From contig KV908399.1 of the NCBI GenBank assembly GCA_002005505.1, forward strand, positions 257,825-321,824: a DNA stretch of 64,000 nucleotides, read 5' to 3'. Below are positions 13,572 to 46,435 of this stretch, piece by piece (positions within the stretch are counted from its first letter, which is position 1; the number at the start of each line of letters is the position of its first letter). The position numbers and the translations under genes were made by a program. Source of the stretch: Botryococcus braunii (taxonomy: Eukaryota; Chlorophyta; Trebouxiophyceae). The notes under the pieces were generated by a model that was given only the letters and a program-made list of their open reading frames with translations, was not told the DNA's origin and did no database searches.

Positions 13572-15443
13572 GTAAGTTTAGATTGTGGTCTGTGTAGCTC
13601 GGCATTGTGCTACTAGTTTGGGACAGCGTGTCTGCAGGCCAACAGCTCCATGGTCGGACAAATTGCATTGATATTCACGTCATATTGTGGCAAGATGTGG
13701 TGAAATACATCCTCGTGCAATTTTGCAGAGTTGCTATTCTCTGCAGATTGTCCTTCCTTCCTTTACACACAGCTCAACCTTTAAATGCGCCTTCCAAGCC
13801 CCTGTCTATTTATAAAGTTACAGAGAATACTGCTCGCCGTGATAGAGCACAAAGGAACTCATGAAAGCAGGTCAGTCAGTTAAGTAACTTTATGTGCCTC
13901 GCCGATGAGCAGGTTCTGACTAATTAACAACACACAATTTATCGGTAATAGTGCGCCGACATTTAATGCCCCACAGTGTCAAAGTACTGGGGCACCGTTC
14001 AGTAGTGATTGCCGCATTGTTACGCAGATGCCACCCTTGTAGTTCAATCGAGTTGTACAGTAATGCGACTGGCCTTCAAATACGTTACTGTTCCAAAAAT
14101 GTGCCACAGATCACCTAGTGACACCGTATTGAAAGTAGTATCTAGGAGCTTCGTATAAATGATATGGTTTCTACAGTGGCTCACGAGAAAAGGCCACTAG
14201 TGTACTCACACATTATATTTGAAGTCCAACATCATCTGTATCCATTAAATGAACAGTCAAGACACTTTGAAGTCCTACTAAGTCGCGAGGAAAAAGTTAA
14301 GTAATGGAGGAGCTCATTGTCTGAGTCAACGCCAGCACCCTTCCCACCCAATGCATGCCGTAAGGGCTCTCTCTGCGTTTATGTGTAGTTCTCCTATATA
14401 TAGGTGATGGTCGTAAGTGAGGCCCGCTTGCTCAAGGCAATGGCGGACTATAATCGTTGCTTCAGACGACTGTTTCAACACCATGCTGGGTTGACATAGT
14501 CAGAACACCAATGACATGTATGGTTCTTAGAACAAGGGTAAGGTGTGCATGACGTGTACGGTGCTAGTTTTGTACCGCTTTCGGGAGGCTGGATTAGTTG
14601 CGATTGAGGTAAGAACACAGCTTCGCCCAGCTTCCAAAGGATGGTTTGCAGTGTATATTCAACCCGGTATTTCTTTTGGTCATTACAGGCACCTGCATAA
14701 GCACAAATTTTTAATCAACGCATCCTAGACATAAATTTCTCGTACACGTGTACCCTTCTCTCAAATTTCTCGTACGTATGTACGTATGTTGTCTCGCTCT
14801 GGTAGCAGAGGCAGCAACTGGCAGGGATCTAGGATGAAGGTCCTCCACTTCAAAATTCCTGCAACGTGGCGACTGATATGGCTCTGGAAATGGCCCATGA
14901 AGCGAGGCGTTTGGGGCAACCGCCGTGAAACGCCGCGTCCACCGTAGTTGAGAGCAACGAAGCGGCTGGAGACGGGGGTAGTTCAGAGGGCGTCTTGGTG
15001 GCCATGGACAGCACACGTGGGGCAATAACACGCTTAGGATTACTCGTGATTTCGCAAAGCATCCGTGCCCTACTCGGTCAACAACCATTCACGGGTGGGC
15101 GTGCAATTGTAGCCCTGCAGCTTGCACAATTTGGTTCGAACCAGGTGGCGGAGGTGCTGAGGGATTCTGGACGCTCGCAAGCCCTAGCCGATCTGTTCGC
15201 TTTTGTTGCCGTCGGTTGTGATCTGGCATTCAAAGGCGTGCTTATGTTCTTTGCCTAAAGCGCCTCAGAGTAATTGAATCAGGTAGGTGTGCCAGAGGTC
15301 TCATGTTCAGCAGCAGTTTGAAAAGGGTTCGGGTTTTTGATGGACTTTTCCGATTGGCTCAGAAGCTTGACTGAAATAGGTGGATACATGGATTGCGGTG
15401 ATTGACTTCGGAACGCTAACACATCATTGTTTTGGTCTTCAGG
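13572..15443. other. Intergenic, nothing recognised
   Basis: Short overlapping open frames occur, the longest at 14995-15258 on the plus strand with another opposite it, without splice sites or recognisable content. A 5' untranslated exon of the next gene may end at the acceptor just before 15443. Confidence 0.4.
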
Positions 15444-16742
15444 ATGAAGCAAGGATCACCCGTGTTATTTGTTGTTGTTCTGTTCGCATTCGCGGCAGCA
15501 ACCACCGCACAGATCCGTAAGCCCTTGCTATTATGTGGTGCGGATTGTTGCAAAACAAGTTAGAGGAGCTTTTAATGATTTTGTCCTGTTATGGGTGGTC
15601 GCAGCGGCTTGTATGGAACTTGGGTTGGCCATCGTTAATCAAGGGACAGCCTGCAATAGCGAATATGGCCGCTTCATGAATGACATGACGAAATCTCAAT
15701 TTGATTCCTATAGTGGTAAGCCTCTTGCTTCTTGGGCTGGAATTGGGTGTGTGATCCCACTGATGGGGTTATGTGGAAGTTTGTCCACCACCTTGAAAGA
15801 GTCTCTTCAGTGCTTTTGTGAGTTTTACCGAGGTCATTTCCATGCACATGCATGATGCTGTGAAAATGGATTTAAAACAATCAAGACAACACGGTGTCTC
15901 TGCAGGAGCAACTGATGAGGTCCTTATGAAGACGTTCATCAACGCATACCCGACCCCTTCAGCAACTTGCTGCGGCTCTGTAGCCAAATTTATTTCTAAG
16001 GTGCATACACAATTCCTAGGTCCATTTAGTACATATATGGTCCTGTAAAAGCAGACTGACAAATGTTTCAGAATCACTTCCTTGAACCTCTGACACATCT
16101 CTGAATATCTCAGTCCTAGGCATCTCACCGACAGGGTTTGATCCCAAACATCTGAACCCTCCTAATTCTCCTCACGTAAGGAGTGGTGCTATTATCTTGT
16201 TAATTCTACCGACCACATCTTCCATAATTGAAGTTACCTAAGTGTGTATTAGCTCTCAACCACGGCCAATAGTGTTGATGGTTATGACAAGTGCACTGTG
16301 ATGTACGTAGCTGGGTAGCCATTCCGTTGATTTTTGGCACTGACTCGTTCGCAACCTGAATGTGTTGGCCCTGTTGTGCAGGGGTGTGCTTGTGACCCGG
16401 CAGTGATGGCATATGCACAAGTAATGTATGGCACCACCCCCAGCGAGATGCGATTGGGTGAGTAACTTCCCCTTCAGTATCATTCCTACTTTGGCACTAT
16501 CAAATAAAGCCGCTTAGCGTTGCTTGACTTCCCCCTGAAAAGTGTGCACAGCCCGCGTCCTGCCTTCCTTGTTGTACTTTTAGCTCAGCGAGTGAGGGAA
16601 ATAGCCATGGAGTTTGTGCCTTTTGTCTCAAGGAGGCTCGCTGCATGTATGCGGCCGCTCAAAGTGTTGAGTGTTGGGGTTTGCAGCTTTGCGTATTTTC
16701 AAACTGTCAGCTTGTGGCAGCAATGTCAACAACCCCTGCGAG
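15444..16742 (+). CDS. Secreted cysteine-rich protein, eight-cysteine / lipid-transfer-like (3' end uncertain)
   Basis: Four exons join in perfect phase: 15444-15516, 15605-15715, 15906-16000 and 16382-16457. A fifth, 16584-16742, is likely. The first encodes a classical signal peptide, MKQGSPVLFVVVLFAFAAAT, with cleavage expected near TAQ. The mature part shows PACMELG, GTACNSEYG, PTPSATCCGSVAKFISKG and CACDP: cysteines in the order C, C, CC, CxC, as in the eight-cysteine motif of plant lipid-transfer and related proteins. The gap between the second cysteine and CC (about 40 residues) is longer than usual. The last two cysteines may be LAACMRPL and GVCS in exon five. Such proteins act outside the cell. 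No stop codon was fixed, so the C-terminus is open. Confidence 0.55.
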
Positions 16743-19700
16743 GTACAGGGTGTCTGAGGACGCGAGCTTGCTACTGAGCTACTCAACTCCAGTTGTGGAG
16801 CAAGCAGCTAGCTTGAGCTTTACAGTAATGCATGCGTTTTAAATGCACGCGGGTATGTGGATGCTTGCTGCTGAAGCTCCACTGCCTCCCAAGACAGACA
16901 CTCTAACGTTAGGGTTTAAGCTCAAGCGTGGGGGTTTCGATAACGAAAATTTTTGTAATCACAAAACCAGACCTGGACTGTTCGTTGTCTCAGGGACTTG
17001 GGACAGAGTATCCTGTAAAGCGGACAGGATAGGTATGGCTGGAGGTATTTTAATGTCTAGTCAAATCCAAGGAGCTCGGCCCACCCTGTCATCTGAGTTG
17101 TCCCTTGAAGATTTGCTTGTGTGTCATCTGATTTTCTTTGATGTGGCCTGGGCAAGAGCACAAGCAATTATTATAGGCCTAAAGCCGGGCTGGGCTATGT
17201 CGTTAGTTGCCAGATTGGTTCGTGTGTATGCTCCTTAGATGCCAGATTAGTGTATCCAAAACGCATTACTTCCCGTGATAGGAATGTGCTTAAATTCACT
17301 TAACAGGTTATCTGCCATGTGATCCTGGTCCTCCTTGCAATGCAAATTTTTTTATTTCCTACTGCTGCCTGCGGGGTAGCATGCTGAGTGCTGTCAAGGT
17401 AGCTGTAGTTGGGATGATCATGCATGGCGTCCCTTGAGCTTCTCGACAATGTCTCCACCAGAATAATGTGTCGTGCTCCTGCCAGATTACAAGTGTGCAT
17501 CGTCCAAGTTGAGTAATATGCTCAAATGCCTGTCTCCGTCTCGCTCTCTGTGGGAGATGCAGACCCACCAAGATTTACTGTGTGGTTGGAGAGACGCATT
17601 GCAATCGGGAAATTTGCTTGACGGTTAAGTGACTCCAGCCCCATCTCTGGTAATGACATCCTTACATAGGCGCTATGTTTGTCATGTCAGGGAAATAGTA
17701 AGTGATGTTATTAGGTTAGGCAGAGGTTGAACCGAGAGCTCCCAGAGTTTTACTGTAAAAAATTAATTTTGGTCCGGTACAGGAAAACGTTATGCAAATC
17801 CTCAACCTCAATGAGAAAGGGGCCTAGTAGTTATGCCCAAGGCCATGTAACCTCTTCGGAATTCCTAAGGGATCGTGCCCCTGCTACTCCTTTATTTTAT
17901 TGATGCACAGGACTCACGCTTGAGAACTGAAATTTCGCTCTCATATCTATTAAAGTATTGCCTTAAGTGTTGCCCAAGGAAAGAAGTGGTTTTGGCATAG
18001 ATATTCTTCCAATCCCCCATCAAAGGCATTCTGACAAAAAACAGCCTGTCGTTACAATATACAAAAGTACACTGTGCAAATTATGTCCTGTTGTTTCCAA
18101 AGTGCTGCACTTTCGTTCATTGCGAGCAATCCATTGGCTCTTGAGTCGCGAGTCAGGTGGACCTCCAAAAGAGTTATTTCGTTCCGCAAGAAGAAAAGAA
18201 AGAAAGAAAGAAGCCATTATATGTCAACACACCAGCTCCCTCCCGAACATTATTCTAGGATCAGCTTGGCTCCACCCTTATGAATGCAAGGATGACATGG
18301 GCTCAGGACAAATTTTCTTTCTCATACGGCTCCTTTTGCTGTCAATCCTGCCTACATTCACACAATCTGCAGAATTGCGTGCAGACTCGGGCTTCGACTC
18401 GTAGTACATCCCGTAATTGACAGATGTACAATTGTGCTCCAATGAGGTGCTGCTTAAGAGCTATCGCAGTCCAGATGATCAGTGCTCCGTTGAGCAACAC
18501 TTGCAAGAATATGCTTCGTAGTTTTTATTTATTTATTTATTTATTTTTAAATTATGTGCCTTGCAGCATAAGACCAAAAATTCAAACAAGTATACCATTC
18601 ATGCGTGTAAAATGTGTAGCAGGACCACCAAATTGCACGTAATGATAGCAAACATGCGATTATACAAGTTTGATTGTCAGTCACTGCAAAAAGGAAAAAC
18701 TTGATCGTGCCCACATCTGGAAAACCTGTCTGGTGTTAAGCCCCATCCATAACATTGATCCGGTCATAAATTGCTATTTATAGAAACTGAACCAGTTACA
18801 GGCAAAGGTTATGACTACCAACTCCCACATTGCCCAGCCCAGCCCAGCCGCCTAACTGCATGCCTCATGAGTGAAGGGCTCCTTAAATGTAATGCTGTAC
18901 CCCGACCATCGACGATGACTTGTCCGACTATCACCAACACTCGGAACATTTCAGCATGCGATCTTAAGGAACAAGTCATGTCACAATATACGACCATCAG
19001 CTCGTGATCATAAAGATGCATTACATCGTCTGAAAACAGTACACACTAATGCCGTAGCTGCAGGAACCTTAGTGATCATCGCATGTATCTACACAATTGC
19101 ACACGTAATCTTAAATCAAGACCCCGGGACAGGGCAACTATATCAAATTTGCTTAGCCAGGTCTCGAAGTGCAACTAATCCACTCCAGTCCTTCCTCTAA
19201 GAAGGATCGGAAAATATTTACATATAAAAATACCAAACAAAGGCGGACACACACCACAGATGTGGCATCCCCCAGCTGGATGGAACTAATCACATGTGAT
19301 CAAGTCTGACAAGAGTACACTACATCCTGGATTCTGTACGACAGGTTTTGCCCCCTTCCCGATGTTGCTGCAGGAAGACCATCCCTTCCAGAATAGATAC
19401 TGTACATGTGGTTTTGGCGGGTACCAAAGTTGGCCGGCCTGATACTTAAATGCCCTGCACCGGCGCTGGTACTCCACTGGGTAAGGTACTTGGGCACACT
19501 ATTCCACACGTGACATCATTCAACCCTGCCGCACAGGGAGTCGAGATAATTGTGCGAACCGCTGCACAACCACCCCTCACTTAGTAAAGGTCAAATAGGT
19601 ATTTGACAGTGCTGCACTTCTTGTTGAGGTCTCGTCAGAATGATGGACTTCAACCCTAGCCTGAAATACAGACTGTTCTCATCAGCCACCAAGAAGAGTT

Positions 19701-21587
19701 TATCATGTCAAAATTGTCTCGAGTTAACTGTTCTCCCAATAGTTAATCAGGGTCAATCCCCCCCGGAGGCACCCCCCCCCCCCCCCCTTTCATTTAACAA
19801 ACAATTGCCACCCCACCCCTCACCCAAGGCACAAGGTTGGGCTTTGCCCCTAAACGTCCCTTCCCCAATTTCCTCTCTCCTCCATCCCTGGCTCCTATCC
19901 CCACAGCCACCAAACATACATTCCTCAACAATTCATTTTGCACCGATAGTGGATAATTGACAATAAAAATTGCCAAGCAATTACTGGTGCATTCCATAAG
20001 GACCACGAGAGCTGAAAGCAAGGACTGTACTTCTACGGCAAACACTCAACACTCACTAGTTACAACAAACGGGTTGTGGCCTGCAGCTGGAAGGTCTTAC
20101 CCTGTGCAAGGTCCACCCCAGAGACTGCTGCAAGAACCGTTGCAGTGGGATCACAAGCGCAATGGTCCTCCACAAAGTTTCGTGCCGGCTCACAGCACCT
20201 GTTCCCAATACTCTGTCAGAAATAGACTACCCATAGCCACACCTCGTGTGCGGCAGCAAGGTTCCATTATTGCATCGGTTACCAAGTGGAAGTCCAGGCA
20301 GAAAGATACATGTTGCCACCAACCATTACTTTGCAGAACGGAACATTTGCTCACACTTCTTTGTTAGCAGTTAGAAAAATTGCCCATGTGACTTGCCATC
20401 TGAGTTCAAGAGTCTATGATATCACCAGCCTATCATCCTGCTCTATCTGCCTGGCCTGGCGAATGATCACATGAGCTTGTGGATCACTAGATGGGAGGTC
20501 TGGGTTGTGAGTAACATGTTCATCTGCCGTATCAGGTCTGGGATTGTTATCAATCAGTACGCCCACCTCGCCCACTTAAACACACATCATGTTTGTCCCT
20601 TGGACTTTTTTGTGCCTCACTTTTCTTGAAACCTTTTCATACTTGTGCAAATGATTCATGTCAAATCTTGGCTGTGCGGTACTAAGTACAGAGTGCTGCT
20701 GTTCAGGACTATCCCATGAGGGGAACTTGAGTTTGACAGATTATTGGGGCACCTTGTAGAAGCATTCTGCTGGGGATAATGCGAAATCCCTTCAAGACTG
20801 TCCGAGTCCATAGGCAAAGATTAATGCATTAGTTAACTGTGATACCTTCCCAGTTTTCTCACTTCAATAAAAGGGAGAATCTAGCGAGGGCCTCACAAAT
20901 CATCTTGCGTAAAACTCTGTGGCCCTTGACATCCAGTGTATTGAGCCGATTGAGTGACAATCATGATGCATGCCGCACCAAGGAGGGGATGTCGTTGGCA
21001 GCCCCCTGCAGGAAATGGCATCAAGATAAGTTAGCAATGTGCCAAAGCCTGTAGGGAAAACATCAATCATTTTATGCCACCGACACACTCGGTGAGCATG
21101 CGAACTACTGACGAGCCCATTGACTGCTCGACCTGGCTTCAGGCAGGAATATGCGAATAACTTGTTTCACAAATGTACACGTCTTTTTCAATTGTTTCAC
21201 AAATGTACACGTCTTTTTCAATGGCTCCTCTAATTCTGCATCCCTGCAAGAGGATTCACATGCCCCAGTAGCTCTGGTGCCTACTTACATCAGGATGCTA
21301 CCAGCCCAAAGGGATGTGTTTGTTTGGTAGTGCCACAGGTGACTTGAGCTTGCTTCTTCCTCAGCTGGTTTACGGTCTAGACATCCTCCAGACCCAGCCC
21401 TTGAAGCACCTTGAACGCCCTGGTTATGTTGATGTTGTGCAAACCATTCTTTAATTAGCCCAGCCCACCTTATTTCATTCCATACAGTCTACTTAGGCAG
21501 GGCACATGTCTCGTCTCCGCTTGATGGGTATACCAAGTGTCCACACAAAGCCAGACGTCTCACGCATGCAAGTAAAGTCGGCATTAC
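16743..21587. other. Long stretch with no confirmed gene
   Basis: Open frames up to about 145 codons occur on the plus strand (for example 16843-17238 and 17967-18404) and shorter ones on the minus strand. None has a family I recognise or a consistent set of splice sites. A poly-C run lies near 19769-19787 and an ATTT-rich patch near 18523-18548. Minus-strand exons of the candidate at 21.6 kb could lie here. Confidence 0.4.
21162..21221. repeat. Tandem duplication, 2 x 30 bp
   Basis: The unit starting ttgtttcacaaatgtacacg is repeated immediately with no mismatches (21162-21191 and 21192-21221). It is non-coding. Confidence 0.95.
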
Positions 21588-21681
21588 CCGTACTGGCTCC
21601 TTGGGCAGTTGAAGTGATCAATAAACCCAGAATGGTCTGCAGCAGCACAGATGACCGTGGTAAACAGCCATGGTAGTCCAT
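21588..21681 (-). CDS. Candidate signal-peptide exon, unknown secreted protein
   Basis: On the minus strand an ATG at 21681-21679 opens a short N-region, then a hydrophobic run (VLLQTILGLLITSTAQGAS) that looks like a signal peptide. It ends at a good donor (ACGG/GTAATG), phase 1. Possible phase-1 acceptors lie downstream on the minus strand near 21050 and 21003, followed by Cys-containing frames, but none is decisive. The layout resembles the signal-peptide exon of the plus-strand gene at 15444, which also ends in phase 1 shortly after an Ala-Gln. The family is unknown. Confidence 0.3.
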
Positions 21682-22943
21682 CACGCTAGAACCCTCTTAC
21701 TACACAAAGCTGTACCTGTTCAGGGAAAGCCCTCCCATGATTTGTCAGAAACTAAATGGTCTTTGGTGACAAGTTCTGTGTACCGCTCAAATAAATAGCT
21801 TGAAAGCACACAACTACATGCTACGTAACCCCTGATCTGACACAGCAATTTCATAACGGACACAGCTTCAAAATTTGGAACGATGACAAGCTAGTTAGGT
21901 AGTTTTTTTGAGAAGTCAATTTAGTGATTGTTCTAAACGCTTAAAATGTTGTACTCTTATGAAGAGGAGCCCATTTACTTGATACAAATCTAATCTAACG
22001 GAATTTTGATAGAAATTCTGATGATATGGCAAGAGAATCATACATCAGAATGACCTATATCGCAACCCTCCCCCCCCCCCCCCAAGTCTGGGCAAAGTCC
22101 CAATACCTATCCTACTTATCAAGGTTAAAAAGCCCTTAGCAGTGGGGTGGAATCAAATATGATTGTGATTTCATGGGCATAACGTTAGTTCGTACCCAAA
22201 CAGGAGTATTGTGTGGTCGTTCAACGACGAGCTCTAAGCTCCTTCCTTCCCGTCAGGGGGCCAACCTTGCGAAATTGCGGACTACCGAGCTATCAGTGTA
22301 CAGGATAATCTTATTCATCAGATATATCTGGGAGAATTCTCCTCACGAATGTGACAGCAGGGCGTAGAGGGAGGTTGATGACAACCTGATCGCCAACCAA
22401 CCGGGCTCCGAGGGCAATGCAAATGAGCTGGCCAACAAACAAATAAACTTGATAGAACAGTGCAATACAGAAAACTTTGACCTTTACTAAATTGGTTCTT
22501 CAGGAGCTTCGATATTCGCGGGGTTCGGGAAATTCCACTCGGCACCACGGGCTGTGCCTGCAGCCTGTGCAGTTCGGCTTCTGGTATGGTGTGGTTTCCG
22601 GGATCATACACTGCCCTCCGGAATCCAAGGTCCGGATCGTGTCGAATCACAGGCTTGTGCCACCGGCAGCGCCCGAGATCACCTGGGCACCCAGCGGCCT
22701 GGTTGAGGTATCCAGTCCAGATTCCAGAACGTCTTGTCAACCACCGGGCTGATGTCGCGCCAACGTTAAAGAGTTCGTGGGCTTGATTGATTGCTTTATG
22801 TTATTTTAATGATTGATCCTGCTACTTACATAATTTTCTTTGTTGAACTATCAAGTGCTGGTTGGGTGTTTTGATGCCCTATGGTGAACTACTCCTTTGG
22901 TCCGGCCACAACCGTGGCCAGGTGGCACCTTTGATCTTCCTTA
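21682..22943. other. Spacer upstream of the cap methyltransferase-like gene, with one possible exon
   Basis: Mostly non-coding, with a poly-C run near 22072-22083. A GC-rich patch at 22504-22707 has an acceptor (cttcag) and a donor (gag/gtatcc) and is open in phase 0 (68 codons, including PVQFGFWYGVVSGI). It is also open in other frames and on the minus strand, so it may be composition only, or an exon of an unrecognised gene. Confidence 0.35.
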
Positions 22944-29916
<6,973 letters not shown>

Positions 29917-30360
29917 AAAGACTGTGACATGGGTCGGCATTTACTCAAAATTATTGCTAGTAGTTTCTGTTGTTCGTGCTGCTCAAATCGAGTCATAAAT
30001 TCACGGTATAAATTTTCGCTGCTGCTCCAAGGATAAGGCTTACTCATCATTTTGCACTTTGACGCACGTTTTAGCAAAGATATGAACTGATTGGACAAAT
30101 GGGGGGTTGCACAGGCCCATCTGCAAAGAAACCTACTGGACTCCAAAGGGAACCCCATACTGCTGTGCCTCCAGTATGAGATGCCTGGTCTGGATGACAA
30201 GCTGTCGTGCTTGTCCACTCTGCCTTTGCTGCTATGCACATGCCAGAGTCCGTGTCAAGTCGAATTTGAGTAAGGAGGCATGGTGAATGCCTCGCATCAG
30301 ATGGGCACTGACCCTCGTGACGGGTAGCAAGCCTCAATTCCTCGACCGTAAATGTGACAG

Positions 30361-30373
30361 TTTGTGTGTGTGC

Positions 30374-30446
<73 letters not shown>

Positions 30447-30456
30447 GGGGGGGGGG
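30361..30456. repeat. (GT)n plus poly-G microsatellite
   Basis: A GT tract ending in a G run, in the intergenic region after the cap methyltransferase-like gene. Confidence 0.95.
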
Positions 30457-30728
30457 TGCGCGCCTGTGCGTGTATGTCTTGTTGTTTCCGCACTCGTTTT
30501 TTCTTTTTTCCCCCTTTTTTTGTTTTGGGGGGGGGGTAGGGCATCTGCCGCGCTACCATTGTTGTACCCTTGGGGTGTGTGCATTGCAGCTGTGAGTATT
30601 GCGGCTCAAGTGAGAAGTATTTGTAGAGAGGCTGTGGTCTGTGGGCGCTTAGAGCACGTGTGATTACCAGATTGCTGTAGGGCCTTCAGTACGCATGCAA
30701 TACTGCTAGACTTTTGAGCATCAAACAG

Positions 30729-31120
<392 letters not shown>

Positions 31121-33360
31121 TGGTGCGCACAACCTCGCTTGCTTCCTTTCTGGCCCGTTACTTGGTACGTTGCTGCTAAGAGCTACCTTTTGTTGTAAAA
31201 TTTTCAAAGCGTGCCTTCAGTGATGGAGGTGAAAGGATCGAGGGATGCTCTTGATCACTGTATGTGACAGAGATCACTTATGTGCCCGACCGTGTTTGAC
31301 TTTTATATTTTGAACTCTGGCAGACGATTAAACAAGAAAATCTGATCGTGGAATTAAAGATGTAGCTGACCACTGCAATTGTATCTGCATCTGCATGTGG
31401 CTTTTTTCAGGGAGCATGTTTGTTGCATTCCGCCTAAGCGTTAGCTTTGCGCCCGGTTTATAGGGAAAGAGGATGCAAGATTCATGCGGCTGTAATGGTA
31501 AGTTGTGGGTTGCGCATGATAGGATGAGCTGTGCTCATCACTCTAAGCTATATTGCTATATGCCTGCATGTATATTGTGTTACGAAGAGGGTCAAAGAGG
31601 GTGAGTAAATACCAGCAAAAATATGATATTCTGCTTGCAGGCTGTCATTGCAAGTGCAAGGGTTGGTGCTGCTTTTTGTTTTGTCGCTATGGGTTACAGC
31701 GTTCTCTAGTAGGTGACAGGGCAGTCTGAGAGAGGTCCCTACTCGCTGCTAAGCAAGTACGAGGAATGTAAGGTGCATCTCGTAAAATATGACGCCACAC
31801 ACCTGTCTGACTCTTGACATGTTGCCAGGGACGTTGTACCTCGTAGAATAAAGCTTACCGGTGCAACAAGCATGTGTGGTTGCGCATAATGGGCAATGGA
31901 GCCACTGATCTGGCCTGTGCGAGGATGGTCTCTCTCATGTCCGTGTGAAGATTACTAGCAGCCTTGAAAGTACTAACCGAGTTTGACGGATGACCGAAGT
32001 TGAAAATTCGGTAAATTTATGTTGTCTTTACTCATTAAAGGCATGTGTGTACAGCCAGGTTGCGGGGCACTTAAGAAAATGATGAAGGCTGGTCTTCTCG
32101 AATCAATCCTGTTGGTATATGAACGCATGCCATACTCCGCGACAGCTACAGCCGTATCCAAACTTCAAATCCTGTTCTTCACACTACAATAAATCGCACT
32201 ACAATAAATCCGACAGGAGGGGCTGGAAGGCCCCTACAGCCTTTGCCAGAGTCCCAATGTGCGAAACAGTCTTCCGTATGGCCACTCGAGGCTTTTGCCT
32301 GTTTAGACACATTGTCATCAGCTACACGAATCTGCTCTACACAATCAATTTGACTTTGCGACACTTATATCAGTACTTGAGAACGCAACAGAACAAATGT
32401 TGTCATAACATTCATACTTCCACAGGTGCCCACGGAGACCAGCAACTACGCGCTGTACATCCTAAAAATAAGCTTAATGAGCAGCCATGTAGTCTCCTGA
32501 AGTCCCAGAAAGGTAGCAGTACTAAGCATGACACCACCTTTTTGTGCCAAGACCTTGCATGAGATTGACAAATTCGAACGTCTTTCTGGCATACTTGACA
32601 GTTTCCTCTCACACACACTGTCCGCATTAAATAAAAGAGTGCAATGCGCTGAAACCATGAATGAATAAAGCTGGCTTCTGACGCTCAAGGGTACATGCAG
32701 CACTAACTCTCACTCTGGAGATTGGGGGTGGTGCTTTTGAAAAAAGTCAGAGCGAAGAGTTCCCACACGACATCATCCACCGCACGGTGGTCATACAACA
32801 TGCGTGCAGCACGTGGCCAGAAGAAACGGTGTGCTTGAACACAGGGCTCATGAACTTGTCAACCCTCAGCACCCATGTACTCCTCAGCGCTCGCATATTC
32901 GTCACTTGACAGCTCAGATTCTCCAGGGATGCCATCCTCAAATAATTCATCATCTGCAACATGGGTCTCCTTAAGAACTTGAGCATCACACATGCACCTA
33001 GAAACCATACCCGATTATGGCAGTACATATTCTTTCACAAACGAAGTCTGGGGCTGCAACTGACAGACCTTCCCATGCCATAAAATATAGTTCCAAGTAT
33101 TTTTCCTTATGATGATCTGCCTCAGATAGAGGGGTTGTAGATATACCGCACCATATCGCTGCATGTGGCTGTTGAGGACAAAGAAAACATGTCGTGGCAA
33201 GTCAAGGAAAATTCTATTTATTTACTATTTAAATATCCTATTTATGCAGGGAGCTGATCATCTGTATCCACATAAAAGACACGGTTTTGTGTCTCCATAG
33301 CCCAAGCGTGGCAAAACTTAGAATCATAGCAGATTCGCCAACAGGATCGTGGTTTTTCGG

Positions 33361-33392
<32 letters not shown>
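33361..33392. repeat. Poly-A run of 32 bases
   Basis: An uninterrupted A tract on the plus strand about 165 bp beyond the lipin stop codon (lipin reads on the minus strand). It may be a homopolymer expansion or a relic of a retroposed tail. I saw no flanking direct repeats. Confidence 0.9.
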
Positions 33393-33393
<1 letters not shown>

Positions 33394-33557
33394 ACATGAA
33401 GTTAGCTCAAGTGATTACGGAAGTTAATAAAATGGCTACTTCAAGCGAGACTCACCGGGCACCACATACAAGTTCGATGTTCTTCCTTAGAAAAAGGTTA
33501 AAGTGTGCATGACCCGGCACACGGCTTGTTCATTTAAGAGGGCAAGGCCTTCCAACA

Positions 33558-46435
<12,878 letters not shown>

